This document shows positions 11,550 to 21,399 of a stretch of 64,000 nucleotides of DNA, piece by piece. The notes beneath the pieces were generated by a model that saw only the letters and a list, made by a program, of their open reading frames with translations, searched no databases and was not told the DNA's origin. A program made the position numbers and the translations under genes. Source of the stretch: Molossus alvarezi. Its lineage: Eukaryota > Chordata > Mammalia > Chiroptera > Molossidae. The DNA lies in the NCBI GenBank assembly GCA_037176705.1, contig CM073887.1, positions 55,513,001 through 55,577,000 of the forward strand, read 5' to 3'. The first letter of the stretch is position 1. Each line of letters starts with the position of its first letter.

Positions 11550-11579
11550 GAAAAGCATTTGAGTTAATTTCTGTATTTC

Positions 11580-11885
11580 TGAGAATTGTATTTATTTATT
11601 TTCAATTTTTATTGAATTTACTGGGGTGATACTGGTTAATAAAATTATAGTATAGGTTTCAAGTATACGGTTCCATAATACATCACCTGTATATTGTATT
11701 GTGTGTTCACCACCCCAAGTCAAGTGTCCTTCCATCCCTTTTATGCCCCCTTTACCCTCCTCTGGTAATCACCATACTGTTGTATCTTTAAGTTTGTTTG
11801 TTTTTTGCTTAATCCCTTCATCATTTTCTCCCAGCCCCCCTAATCCACAGTCCCTATGACAGCTGTTGGTCTGTTTACTTGAGAA
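11580..11885 (-). mobile_element. LINE-1 3' UTR fragment
   Basis: Complement of an L1 3' end (ttattgaatttactggggtga ... tattgtattgtgtgttcacc). It is a short truncated insertion with a possible target repeat tgagaatt(g/t)ta at about 11580 and 11880. It matches the plus-strand 3' end at 44140-44320. Confidence 0.75.
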
Positions 11886-12070
11886 TTTTACAGTACCCGG
11901 TTCTTTCAAGCACTTGCCTTAAAATTAATTTTAACAATACTATCTAGAGGTAGAAAATTATCTCACATTTACAATATAGAGAGACAGGCAAACAGAACAG
12001 TTGCATCCAAAGGAGGCATTTACAATTTAATATCTGTCTTTGACAAGTCAAGTTCCAAGGGACCTTCCCC

Positions 12071-12292
12071 TATTTATTTATTTATTTATTTAATCCTAGA
12101 GAGAGAGAAAAAGGGAGAGGGAAAGAGAGAAACATCAATGTGAGGGAGAAACATTCATTGGTTGCCTCCCATACACAACCTGACTAGGAATCAAATGTGC
12201 AACCTGGGTATGTGCCCTGATTGGGAATTGAACCCTCGACCTTTTTGTGTACAGGACAATGCTCCAACCAACTGAGTCACACTGACTAGGGC
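12071..12292 (-). mobile_element. VES-type SINE
   Basis: Tail (ttta)n then aatcctagagag; head complement ends cacactgactagggc. Near-repeat of gacttTcccc at both flanks. Confidence 0.88.
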
Positions 12293-12324
12293 TTGACTTT
12301 CCCCCTTTTAAAATAAGGACAGTT

Positions 12325-12569
12325 GCCCTGGTCAGTTTGGATCAGCGGTTAGAGTGTCAGCCCCTGGACCAATGAGCTGCAGGTTTGATTCCGGTCAAGG
12401 CACGCACCTTGGTTGCAATTCATCCCTGGCCCTGGTCCGGTCATGTGGGAGGCAATCAGTTGATGTGTCTCTCTCACATAGATGTTACTCTCTCTCTCTC
12501 TCTCCCCCTCCCTCCCACTCTATCTGAAGATAAATAAATAAAAAAATTCTTGGGTGAGAATTAAAAAAT
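12325..12569 (+). mobile_element. VES-type SINE
   Basis: Perfect 14-bp target duplication aaaataaggacagt (12310-12323 and 12570-12583). Confidence 0.93.
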
Positions 12570-13727
12570 AAAATAAGGACAGTCATATTTAATACCTGAA
12601 TTAGGTTGACACCTAAACAGCATCATAGGTTGATCTATTTATCTAAATGGAAGCTGAGACCGATTTAATGTTTTCCTCCATTCTGCTTAATTTTATAGTA
12701 GCTTTTTCTAATTGTGCATACAAAAATTAATTTAGAAGTATCAAAGGATCCTCATCTTGGCCATCTTAGTATTAATGGGAGGCTGACTGCCATGGGGCTT
12801 GTTGGGCTTGGAGACTCAATTTCCCATGTTAATTCTGAGATCTGTAGGGCCTGAACAAACTTCTAGGGAAAATCAGCCCTTACATGCATGTCTTCAGACA
12901 AGCCAGCTGCCATGGATATCCTTATAGGACCACTTTATGCCCTAGAAAAAATTTTCCCTTAGGTAACCCTGCAAGGATTAGTAGTCACCTAAGAATACCT
13001 GAGCAAGGGCAAGAGCTTACTGGATACCACCTAAGCTGTGATACTTTTCAAGGCATCGGCCCCTCTCCTGGGCCACACCCATTCCAGGTGCTCTGACCTT
13101 CTCCCCAGGGATCCCGCTGGCTTCTCTGTGTTTGGTTGTGTTACCACAATGGACAACCTCTGGTGCTCATCTCCACTACTTCAGATTCAGGGATATGAAC
13201 AACTACCATTACCCCAATAGTTGGGTTGGGGAAGAAATGCCCTTTCTCTTTTGGAGAGTTGAGTCTCTCATTTAACCAACAAAGATTTCGTTGAGTCTTT
13301 CAGTAAGCAATTCAATTAAAAAACAAAATTGAAAGCAGTGACTCATTCTCTACCCTCCTTCCCTGAGTTACACTTCAAGGATTTTCTAAGAACAGCTTAA
13401 ATAAAGTCATGGCCTGGTATTAAAGCAAGGAGGCCCACAGTTCTGAGAGAAACTCATCCAAATTCACCTGATGTGAAGCAAGGAGCTGGTGGGGCAAAAT
13501 GGGCCCTTATTTGTACCTAGCACTGGACCTGGGTCTATGGGGTGGTCCTGGGTGGGCTTCTTTGGATTCCTGCCAGCTAGCAAGTAAATGTTGATGCCAA
13601 ACCATTGGAGAATTTTTATGAGTTTATTTGAGCCAAACTGACAACACATGCTGGGGAGCAATATCTCACATGCTTCCAAGAATAACAGTTTTGCAGTTTC
13701 TTTCATGCATTTGAAATTAGGGAGGTA

Positions 13728-13911
13728 GCCTGGCTGGTGTGGCTCAGTGGACTGAGTGTTGTCCCATAGACAGAGAAGTCCCAGTTTTATTCCCTGTTGG
13801 GGCACATGCCCAGGTTCCAGGCTAGACCCCCAGTAGGAGGCATGCAGGAGGCAGCCGATTGATGTTTCTCTCTCACATTGATGTTCTATCTCTCTCTCCC
13901 TTCCTCCCATA
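13728..13911 (+). mobile_element. VES-type SINE without A tail
   Basis: Target duplication ttgaaatta(g/a)ggaggta at 13711-13727 and 13912-13928. The 3' end stops in the CT tract. Confidence 0.9.
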
Positions 13912-14113
13912 TTGAAATTAAGGAGGTAAGTAAGATTACATGGAAGTGGGGGAAAAAAAGGTGGGGACTGGATTACAGGATAGTTAACAAGATTTTGTGC
14001 ACTCTTAACGGTTAATGTCCCCTTTTAGGGGCATTATTTCTAGCATTTCAAAGGTGTGTTAACCTAGATGCACAAGAGAGCTTAAAACCTTTCACTAAAA
14101 AAGTTATAGGCCT

Positions 14114-14304
14114 GCCCAGCTGGTGTGGCTCAGTGGTTAAGCACTGACCCATGCACCAAGAGATCACTGGTTCAATTCTCAGTCAGGGCACATGCTCAGG
14201 TTGCTGGTTTGATCCCCAGCAGAGGGCGTAAAGGAGGCAGCCCATGGATTCTGATATCTCTCTCTCCCTCTAAAATCAATTAAAAAATAAGTAAATACAA
14301 AAAG
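14114..14304 (+). mobile_element. VES-type SINE with expanded tail
   Basis: Flanked by ttataggcctg / atacaggcctg. The A tail runs into the GAAA microsatellite. Confidence 0.88.
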
Positions 14305-14306
14305 AG

Positions 14307-14353
<47 letters not shown>

Positions 14354-14360
14354 GAGAAAG
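14305..14360 (+). repeat. (GAAA)n microsatellite
   Basis: About 12 GAAA units grown from the SINE tail. Confidence 0.95.
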
Positions 14361-14470
14361 ATACAGGCCTGGGTATGACTACCCACCATGATCTGCTCAG
14401 TTAGGAATTTATGATCAGATCACTCTGTCAGGTTACTTTCCAAAGAACCCCTTTTTGTTGTCCACACTGA

Positions 14471-14474
<4 letters not shown>

Positions 14475-14513
<39 letters not shown>
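14475..14513. repeat. (AT)n microsatellite
   Basis: About 19 AT units directly beside the outer end of the 5' LTR, which blurs the LTR edge and its target duplication. Confidence 0.95.
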
Positions 14514-14517
<4 letters not shown>

Positions 14518-14627
14518 CTAAAATTCACCTCTTTCTTGGCTCTTTGTAAGTATTTTATACTGTCTTTTGAGATCAATTGATTAAATACATCTCGCATTTA
14601 TTGTTCAAGATTGACTTTTAAAAAAGT
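14514..14627. repeat. Duplicate of about 51.88-51.97 kb
   Basis: Blocks aaattcacctctttcttg and gattaaatacat match aaatttaccactctcttg and gattaaatacat in the right copy. This continues the duplicated segment on the far side of the ERV. Confidence 0.7.
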
Positions 14628-15298
14628 GAATGAACATGGGGGTACATATATTCTTTCTGATTGGTGTTTCAGGCTTCTTAGGGTATATGCCTAGAAGTGA
14701 GATCACTGGGTTAAATGGCAGTTCAATTTTTAGTTTTTTGAGGTAACACCATATTGTTTTCCATAGTGGCTGCACCGGTCTGCATTCCCACCAGCAGTGT
14801 ACTAGAGTCCCATGTTCATAGTGGCACTATTCACGATAGCTAAGATCTGGAAACAGCCAAAATGTCCATCAGTAGATGAATGGATAAAAAAGCTGTGGTA
14901 CATATACACAATGGAGTACTATGCAGCTGTAAGAAAGAAAAATGTCTTATCCTTTGAGACTACATGGAGGGACCTGGAAAGTATCATCCTAAGTGAAACA
15001 AGTCAAACAGAGAAAGACAAGTATCATATGATCTCACTTATTTGTGGAATATAATGAACATAACAGTCTGAGGAATGGGGTAGTCCCAGAGATGTGGAAG
15101 TGGGGTACAGACTGACAATCCCCAGAAGACGGGGTGGTGGGGGAGAAATAAATCACAGAACTTACATGCATGTATGCATGAACAATGGACATGGACAACA
15201 AAGCTGGGTACAGGGCAGGGAGGGAGGGGGGAGAATCAGTGGGGTAAAAGGGAGAAACATCTGTAACAAAAATAAATTAATTATAAAAAAATAAAAAT
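14628..15298 (+). mobile_element. LINE-1 with 5' inversion (twin priming)
   Basis: 14628-14808 is L1 ORF2 in minus orientation and 14809-15298 is the following ORF2 end and 3' UTR in plus orientation. The two parts meet at the same L1 position (around catgttcat). A target repeat aaaaagtgaa flanks the whole (14621-14630 and about 15299-15309). The plus part encodes a recognisable L1 ORF2p C-terminus at 14812-15054. Confidence 0.9.
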
Positions 15299-15429
15299 AA
15301 AAAAGTGAAAGCATCTTTTTAAGGTAACAAACTCAGGAAGAAGTAGTTGCTGACAGAAGAGAACATCCAAAGATGAACTTCTACCCCATCCCCACAGGTG
15401 TCTGTGCCCAGGAAAGATCTTAGGTGATA

Positions 15430-15570
15430 GTTGCAGGGATTTAAAAAAACACAACTCATTCATTTTTGTTACAGATGTTTCTCCTTTTACCCTCATTGAC
15501 ACTCTCCTCCCCACTCCCGTTCCCCCTTCACAGTATTGTTGTCTATGTCCACTGGTTATGCATATAGGAA
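15430..15570 (-). mobile_element. Very short LINE-1 3' end
   Basis: Complement of the young L1 3' UTR only (catttttgttacagatgtttc ... gtctatgtccactggttatg), about 110-140 bp. Confidence 0.8.
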
Positions 15571-15983
15571 CAGGGTTTTTTTTTTACAGTGTATTCCAGG
15601 TAGTTTCTTTTGGCTTTCCTCTCATGTAAAATATCCACGAACAAAAAGTAAATCTTTAAAAACGAGGCATTCACTGACGGTTGGAAAACAATAAGCAATT
15701 ACGATATTGAGTTTGTTTGAAATGCATCACTAAGGACAAGATGCTCAATGCTGTACCTCAAATGGGAGATGTTGAAGTTTGGGAATGCCTGGATATTCTG
15801 GAAATTTAGGGATTTATTGCCAGTCCTGGGAAGAGCTAGGCTGGGGTGTCAGGGTCGTGGATTTGAGACTTTGCTTCCCACACACTGGAAAAACTCAGGA
15901 GAAAATGGGTACCCTGGGGACAAAGGAGGGACTGGGAACCCCACATCCCCTCCAACGCATAAAACCCTCAGAATGAGCCACAA
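15571..15983. repeat. Duplicate of about 52.15-52.57 kb
   Basis: Shared order of blocks: ttcctctcatgtaaaatat / tttcctttcacctaaaatat; gggatttattgccagtcctgggaagag / gggattcattgccagccccaggaagag; cgtggatttga in both. Lies just downstream (minus sense) of the left promoter. Confidence 0.8.
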
Positions 15984-16490
15984 TTGTACCCTCACACCCC
16001 CCATGACACTCCCGGAGGTCACCGCACCAACTGGGGTGACGCGGGGCTGCGGGTGCAGAGCTGCCCAGAGAAACTCCGGGCCCGGCCCAAGTCGCCACGC
16101 GCAGTGATGGGACAGGATGGCCGGAGTCGCGGCTGCCAGCCCAGCCTCTACACCGACAGCTGGAGGGGGCCGAGGTCCGGGTTGCGCTCCCGGGGGACGC
16201 AGACTCCAGAGGGAGGCCAGGTCCCGCCACCAGACTCTCGACCCGTCCTAGAACGCCCGGTTCTGCACACCAACCATTTCTCGGCTTCTGGGATGCCCAG
16301 GCGTCGTCCGGCGGCTCCCGGGCCGGCACAGTCACACCCGGACTGACGCTGCAGCACAGGCACTGGGCTTGGTTAAGCGCAGGTGAAACCCACGCCCCAG
16401 CGTGGCCAGGAGCACCCACGCGGTTTGCTGAGCGTCGCCCCACCTACCTGCCCCGCTGTGTTCCTGATTGTACAGTTCTCAAGAACACGC
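15984..16490 (-). promoter_or_regulatory. CpG-rich promoter-like region, duplicate of the ZNF promoter
   Basis: GC- and CpG-rich block in an AT-rich neighbourhood. On the minus strand it contains an exon-1-like end gccgagaaATG at 16285-16275, followed by gttggtgtgc. The intact gene has ctagaaATG followed by gtgagtgtgc. The distal part gcgtcgccccacctacctg...gattgtacagtt matches ccgtcgccccacccatctg...gattggacagtt at 53090. No KRAB or zinc-finger exon follows within the 16 kb available, so its gene, if any, lies outside the window or is lost. Confidence 0.6.
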
Positions 16491-17254
16491 CTCCCTTATT
16501 CCTGAGTGACGAGCAGAGGAACAAGTCAGATGGCTGAGCAGGACCAGCTTCCGCTTTGGGGCGGGAACACGTCTCCACCAGGGTCGTATTGTTTGTTTTT
16601 TAACTCAAAACTTGTTCCAGGCCCATAAGGGGTAGTGGTGTCTTACGGTAGCTCTTTCCGAACGCGGACCCAGTGTGCGCTGGAAGTTCCAGACTCAGTT
16701 TCCAGATACAGGGACGCCTTGTCCTGAGCAAGTGGGGCGGCCAGGCCAGGCCAGGCCAGACTGGGACCAGAGGGTCTGAGGTTCATTCTGGGTTAGGGAT
16801 TGCCATAGGCGGCGAGGCCACTCATGGAGCTGTGTTTACAAACCCATTTAAAAATGACCTCATCATATGTAATAAAGAGTCAGGCTTCATTGTGATCTTT
16901 GCTTAGAGTGTTGAAGCTTTCACCCATCACTTCTCCACCTCCACACATGTGGTACTTAAGCTAAAGAAGCCCATGTCAACCCAAGGTATGGTTCTGGTAG
17001 AAAGTTTGAAACCCAGCCCTCCTTGGACACAGGGACTCTTCTCTAGCCAACTCTAACCTGAGATGTGTTCAATAAACTCTCAGGTTTACATTTCACACAA
17101 GAAGGAAATAGATGTTTTTGAGGTTTTGTAAATGACTATGATATCCTCGAGACAATTGAATTTCTATTTTCGTTAATATTAGAAAAAAACAAAGTTAAAT
17201 AAATGTGGTTTGTATCTGAAAACTTTTAATATCCTTAACACATTGGTTCGAAAC
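16491..17254. other. No gene seen; upstream flank of the left promoter
   Basis: Contains four GGCCA units at about 16737-16757. Otherwise unique-looking, with no recognised repeat. Confidence 0.35.
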
Positions 17255-17620
17255 TCCTAATGCATTTATTTATTTGAATAACTTTATTTGAGATATAATA
17301 CATGTATCATACAAAGAACCCCTTTAATGGGTACAATTCATTGGTTTTTAGTATATTCAAAAGTAGCGAATCATCACAATTTATGAACATTTCTGTTGCC
17401 TCAAAAAGAAACCCCTGTGTCCTTTAACTTCACTTCTCAGTATCTTTCCATCTACTTCCTCCAAGCCACAATCCTAGGCCCCCTCTAATCTACTTTCTAA
17501 CTCTTTAGAGTTCCCTAATCTGGGTTTACATGTGAATGGAATCATAACATGTCTCTGTAAAAGACTTCTGTCACTTAGCATAATTTTCTCAATATCCACA
17601 TAGAATGTACGGATACTTAA
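17255..17620 (-). mobile_element. Old LINE-1 (L1M-type) 3' end
   Basis: Complement of an ancient L1 3' UTR (gaataactttatttgagatataat ... ttggtttttagtatattca ... aaaaagaaacccc). Confidence 0.75.
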
Positions 17621-17848
17621 TTTTTAAAAAATCATTTTTAATTTTTTAATTTCAGTTGACACACAATATTATATTAGTTTCAGGTGTACACCCCAGTAAT
17701 TAGACATTATATAACTTACTAAATGATCATCCCGATAAATCTAGTACCCATCTGACACCATGCATTGTTATTAGAATATAATTGACTATATTCCCTATGC
17801 TGTATTTTACATTCCCATGACTATTCTGTTACTACCAATTTGTACTTC
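17621..17848 (-). mobile_element. Another old LINE-1 3' end, split by a HAL1
   Basis: Sequence gttgacacacaatattatatta ... ccctatgctgtattttacat is the complement of an old L1 3' region. It continues after the HAL1 insertion at 20006-20186. Confidence 0.75.
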
Positions 17849-20005
17849 CTTTTTTTTCCCTCAAATCTTTATTGTTAGATGTAAAATGTATTACAGATGT
17901 TCTACATTTTTCCCCCATTGACCCCCTCCTCCCACCTTTTCCCACACTATTGTCTGTGTCCATTGGTTATGCATATAAGTTCTTTGGTTTATCTCTTCCC
18001 ACCCCCCCCAACCCCTTTCCCTTTGAGGTTTGTCAGTCTAGCAATGAATTTGTACTTCTTAATCTCTTCACCTTTTTCACCCATTCCCCCAACCCCCCTC
18101 CCAACTGGCAACCAACAAAATGTTCTCTGTATCTATGAGAATGTTTCTGTTCTACCTGTTCATTTTGTTTGTAGATTCCATTGTTGATAGATATGTATTC
18201 ATTGCCATTTTGTTTATTCATACATTTTATCTTTTTCTTCAAAAAGACCCTTCATCATTTCATATAATAACGGTTTGGTAGTGATGAACTCCTTTAACTT
18301 TTTCTTGTCTGGGAAAGTTTTTATATGTCCATCAATTCTAAATGACAGCTTTGCAAGGATAGAGTAATTTTGGTTGTAGGTTCTTGGTTTTCATCACTCT
18401 GAATATTTCTTGCCACTCCCTTCTGGCCTGCAAAGTTTCTTTTGAGAAATCAGCTGACAACCTAATGGGAACTCCCTTGTAGGTAACTAGCTGCCTTTCT
18501 CTTGCTGCTTTTAAGATTCTGTCTTTGTCTTGAACCTTTTGCATTTTGATGATGATGGGTCTTGGTGTGGGCCTCTTGGGGTTCATCTTGTTTGGGACTC
18601 TCTGTGCTTCCTGGACTTGTATGTCTGTTTCCTTCACCAAGTTAGGGAAGTTTTCTGCCATTATTGTTTCAAACAGGTTTTCGATTTCTTGTTCTCTCTC
18701 TTCTCCTTCCGGCACCCCCAAGATGCAAATGTTGGCACGCTTGAAGTTGTCCCAGAGGCTCCTTACACTATCCTCATTTTTTTGGGATTCTTTTTTCTTT
18801 TTGCTGTTCTGATTGGGCATTTTTTGCTTCCTTATATTCCAAATCAATGGTTTGCTCCTTGGATTTACATACTCTATTATTGAAGCTGTGTAAATTATTC
18901 TTTATTTCAGTTAATGCCTCCTTCAGTTCTAACTGTGTATCCATGATTTCTAACTGGTCCTTTTTTATGCTCTTGAGGCCCTCCCTAAGTTCACTGAGGT
19001 TCTCACTAAGTTCATTGAACATCCTTATAAGCAGTATTTTGAACTCAGTATCTGTTAGGTTGCTTATCTCCCTTTCGCTTAGTTCTTTTATTGGGGTTTT
19101 GTTCTGTTCTTTCATTTGGGACCTGTTTCTTTGTCTCCTCATTTTGGCTGCCTCCCTGTGTTTGTTTCAGTGTATTACTTAATGAGAGGTATGGGGCTCG
19201 CTGAGACCTGATGCTGCTCGTTTTAAAGAATTTAGGAAAAACCTGAAGCAGGAGCCAAGACTGGCCAATCCTATGGTTAAGCAAGTGGCAACAGCTTGGG
19301 TTGGCTTGAAAGTTGTGTGGGGTGGGGCGGAGCCTCAGGGAGTCAGCAGGGCGGGGCTACCAGTGTGAGCCAGGTTGCTTGAGTCCCAGATATGGAGACT
19401 GTCTGCCGCCCCAGGGAAGGGCTCACCAAAGGAACAAAGGCCTCTTACAACACGTTTGTCCCCGAGAAAGCGCCCTCTCCAGCCCTCGCTCCAATGCCAA
19501 ACAGCTCAGTTCTTCGCTGTATGTCTCTGGTGCCCCTCGAACTGCCTCCCCTCCGAGCTTAGAGGGAGAGAGTCCGATAAGTCCGTGCGCGGGCCCTTTA
19601 GGGAGCTGCCTGGGGCTCCAGCCTCTTCAGCTTCCCTGAGCCTCAGTTTCTGCTGGTTTTTCCAGCCAGAAGTTATGGGGACGTCTCTTCCTGAAACTGG
19701 AACCCTGAGTGGGGCACCTGGTGTGGGACGGGGACCCCTCAGTCCTCAGGAAGGACCTTCCCAGCCGCGGGAGCCTCCTGATTTTTATCCGCCACAAGTG
19801 GGTGTGGGACCAGCCCCTCGAACCGCCGCCCCTCCTACCAGTCTGGATGTGGCTGCTGATTTAATTCCGTAGTTGTAGGACTTCCATTCAGCTTGATTTC
19901 AGGCAGTTTTGAATGATGGTTGTTCTGTAGCTTAGTTGTAACTTTGATGTGGTTGTGGGAGGACGCGATACCGCGTTTACCTACGCTGCCATCTTGACCG
20001 GAAGT
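17849..20005 (-). mobile_element. Full-length HAL1 (ORF1-only half-L1)
   Basis: Flanked by a perfect 14-bp target duplication ccaatttgtacttc (17835-17848 and 20006-20019). Minus-strand order: 5' end cttccggtcaagatggc; GC-rich 5' UTR (about 20005-19143); ORF1 (19142 to about 18300); 3' UTR with an A-rich end at 17849. There is no ORF2 at all between ORF1 and the 3' UTR. Total about 2157 bp. Such elements must borrow reverse transcriptase from L1. Confidence 0.88.
18338..19142 (-). pseudogene. HAL1 ORF1 (L1 ORF1p-like), one frameshift
   Basis: The N-terminal part (19142-18774) begins MRRQRN and is rich in heptad-like L/I spacing (ELSENLSELREGL), as in the ORF1p coiled coil. The C-terminal part (18847-18338) has the ORF1p RNA-recognition and CTD signatures: SVRSLWDNF, LGVPEGEE, AENFPNL, RILKAAR, VTYKG and ARREWQEIF. 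The two parts are in different frames and overlap around 18775-18845, so a single indel in a T-rich run separates them. Family role: RNA-binding trimer that coats the element's RNA. The copy probably no longer makes full protein. Confidence 0.85.
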
Positions 20006-20019
20006 CCAATTTGTACTTC

Positions 20020-20186
20020 TTAATCCCTTCACCTGTTTCACCCATTCACCACAAAACCCCTCCCATTTGGCAAATGTCAAAATGTCTCTGTATCTGTGAG
20101 TCTTTTTCTGTTGTTTATTCATTTATTTTGTTTTTTAGATTCATTTATTGATGGATATGTACATATTGCCATTGTATTGTTCATAT
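20020..20186 (-). mobile_element. Old LINE-1, continuation after HAL1 insertion
   Basis: Resumes the old L1 complement at ttaatcccttcacc. Ends in an (AT)n run at about 20183-20208. Confidence 0.65.
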
Positions 20187-20450
20187 ATATATATATATAT
20201 ATATATACTTTTTTATCCTCACCCGAGGACATTTTTCCATTTTTTGTTCAGGTAGAGTGGGAGGGAGAGAGAGGAAGAGAGAGAGAGAAACATCGATGTG
20301 AAAGGGACACATCGAGTGGCTGCCACCCGCACGACCAACCAGGGCCGGAGACAAATTGCAACCGAGGTACGTGCCGTTAGCGGGACCCGAACCCGGGTCT
20401 CTCCGGACCACAGGCCGACGCTCTAACCGCTGAGCCAAACCGGCCAGGGC
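20187..20450 (-). mobile_element. VES-type SINE
   Basis: Perfect 13-bp target duplication gtattgttcatat (20174-20186 and 20451-20463). An AT microsatellite lies at its tail. Low divergence, with the CpGs of the head retained. Confidence 0.93.
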
Positions 20451-20463
20451 GTATTGTTCATAT

Positions 20464-20815
20464 TTTTTAAAAAATATTTTATTTTTATTTATTTTTTTGT
20501 CAATTTAATGTAAGACTGAAACAGACTGCTACAACAGTATTTGAGATTCCAGAGAATTGCATGCTTTTGCTATTGAAGACCTTTGTTGAAGCATTTGAAT
20601 TTACCTCTTAAGAAATGAATAAAGAGATTTCAAGAATTTTTGTCAGCACACAGTCATTCACAACAACCTTCTAGATACCTTTTCCTAAAAAAGGTAACAT
20701 TCACCAGAACTCTACCACCACAGAAGAATTCAAAGCTCTTAAACTCAAAGTAATCGAAACCCACAGGTTAGTATAATTAGTAGTTCAAAGTTTGGTTTAA
20801 ATGTTTGAAGAACAT
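20464..20815. other. No feature recognised
   Basis: AT-rich, no gene or named repeat seen. Confidence 0.35.
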
Positions 20816-21024
20816 GCCCTGCCTATGTGGCTCAGTGGTTGAGTGTTGCCTCATGCACCAAGAGATTGCTGGTTTCATTCCTGGTCAGGGCACATGCCCA
20901 GATTGTGGGCCAAACCCCCAGTGGGGGTGTGTGCAGGAGGCAGCCAACTGATGTTCTCTCTCAATGATGTTTCTATCTCTCTTTCCCTTTCTCTCTCTCT
21001 AAAAATAAAGGGAAAATAAAAGTG
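20816..21024 (+). mobile_element. VES-type SINE, short-tail subtype
   Basis: Head gccctgcctatgtggctcag; tail ctctaaaaataaagg. Possible target repeat tgaagaa. Confidence 0.88.
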
Positions 21025-21130
21025 AAGAATAGCAAATACCAAATATATTATTGTTTTTATAAGGTTATGACTCAGGAACAAAAACCACATTGAAATTTTA
21101 TATACTCAGGGTCTACTGGTATAAAGCCTT

Positions 21131-21389
21131 CCTTCTTTTTTTTTTTTTTTTAGCCTCACCTGAGGACATTTTTACCTTTATCTTCAGATAGAGTGGGAGT
21201 AAGAGAGGGAGGAAGAGAGAGACAGAAACATCGATGTGAGAGAGACACATCGAGTGGCTGCCACCCACATGACCCCAACTGGGGCCGGGACAAACTGCAA
21301 CTGAAGTACATGCCCTTAGCGGGAACTGAACCTGAGGACTCTCTGGTCCACGGGCTGACACTCTAACCGTTGAGCCAAACAGATCAGGG
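21131..21389 (-). mobile_element. VES-type SINE
   Basis: Target duplication ataaagcctt at 21121-21130 and 21390-21399; tail T15 then agcctcacctgagg. Confidence 0.92.
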
Positions 21390-21399
21390 ATAAAGCCTT

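Larger units (their letters stand above)
10015..13589 (-). mobile_element. Internal region of a decayed class I ERV
   Basis: Lies between two similar LTRs. The only coding remnant I can name is the integrase C-terminus (see 10560-10665). Only about 0.5 kb separates it from the 3' LTR, so env is missing. The remaining 3 kb has several later insertions (VES 11286, L1 11580, VES 12071, VES 12325) and no open gag or pol. The element is certainly non-coding now. Confidence 0.6.
13590..14471 (-). repeat. ERV class I 5' LTR (with two SINEs)
   Basis: Sister of the LTR at 9364-10014. On the minus strand it starts near tgtggacaac and ends near gtttggcat. AATAAA followed by ctcataaaaattctcc sits close to its 3' end, the expected R/U5 layout. 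Without its two SINEs it is about 420 bp, like the other LTR without its SINE (about 400 bp). Confidence 0.7.

Noticed and set aside
13464..13910. 148-codon minus-strand frame spanning the ERV leader and a SINE
   Set aside because: Crosses the SINE and the LTR edge, so it cannot be an original gene of either.
3240..14513. Short direct repeats that could suggest a CRISPR array
   Set aside because: They are microsatellites and SINE tails; no constant repeats with unique spacers, and the DNA is mammalian.
15895..16443. 182-codon minus frame and 120-codon plus frames in GC-rich DNA
   Set aside because: CpG-island sequence has few stop codons. No domain and no conservation between the two promoter copies at protein level.
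17897..18187. 88-96 codon plus-strand frames over the HAL1 3' UTR
   Set aside because: Antisense of pyrimidine-rich L1-type 3' UTR; same pattern occurs at each L1/HAL1 3' end (25008, 42823, 61500).
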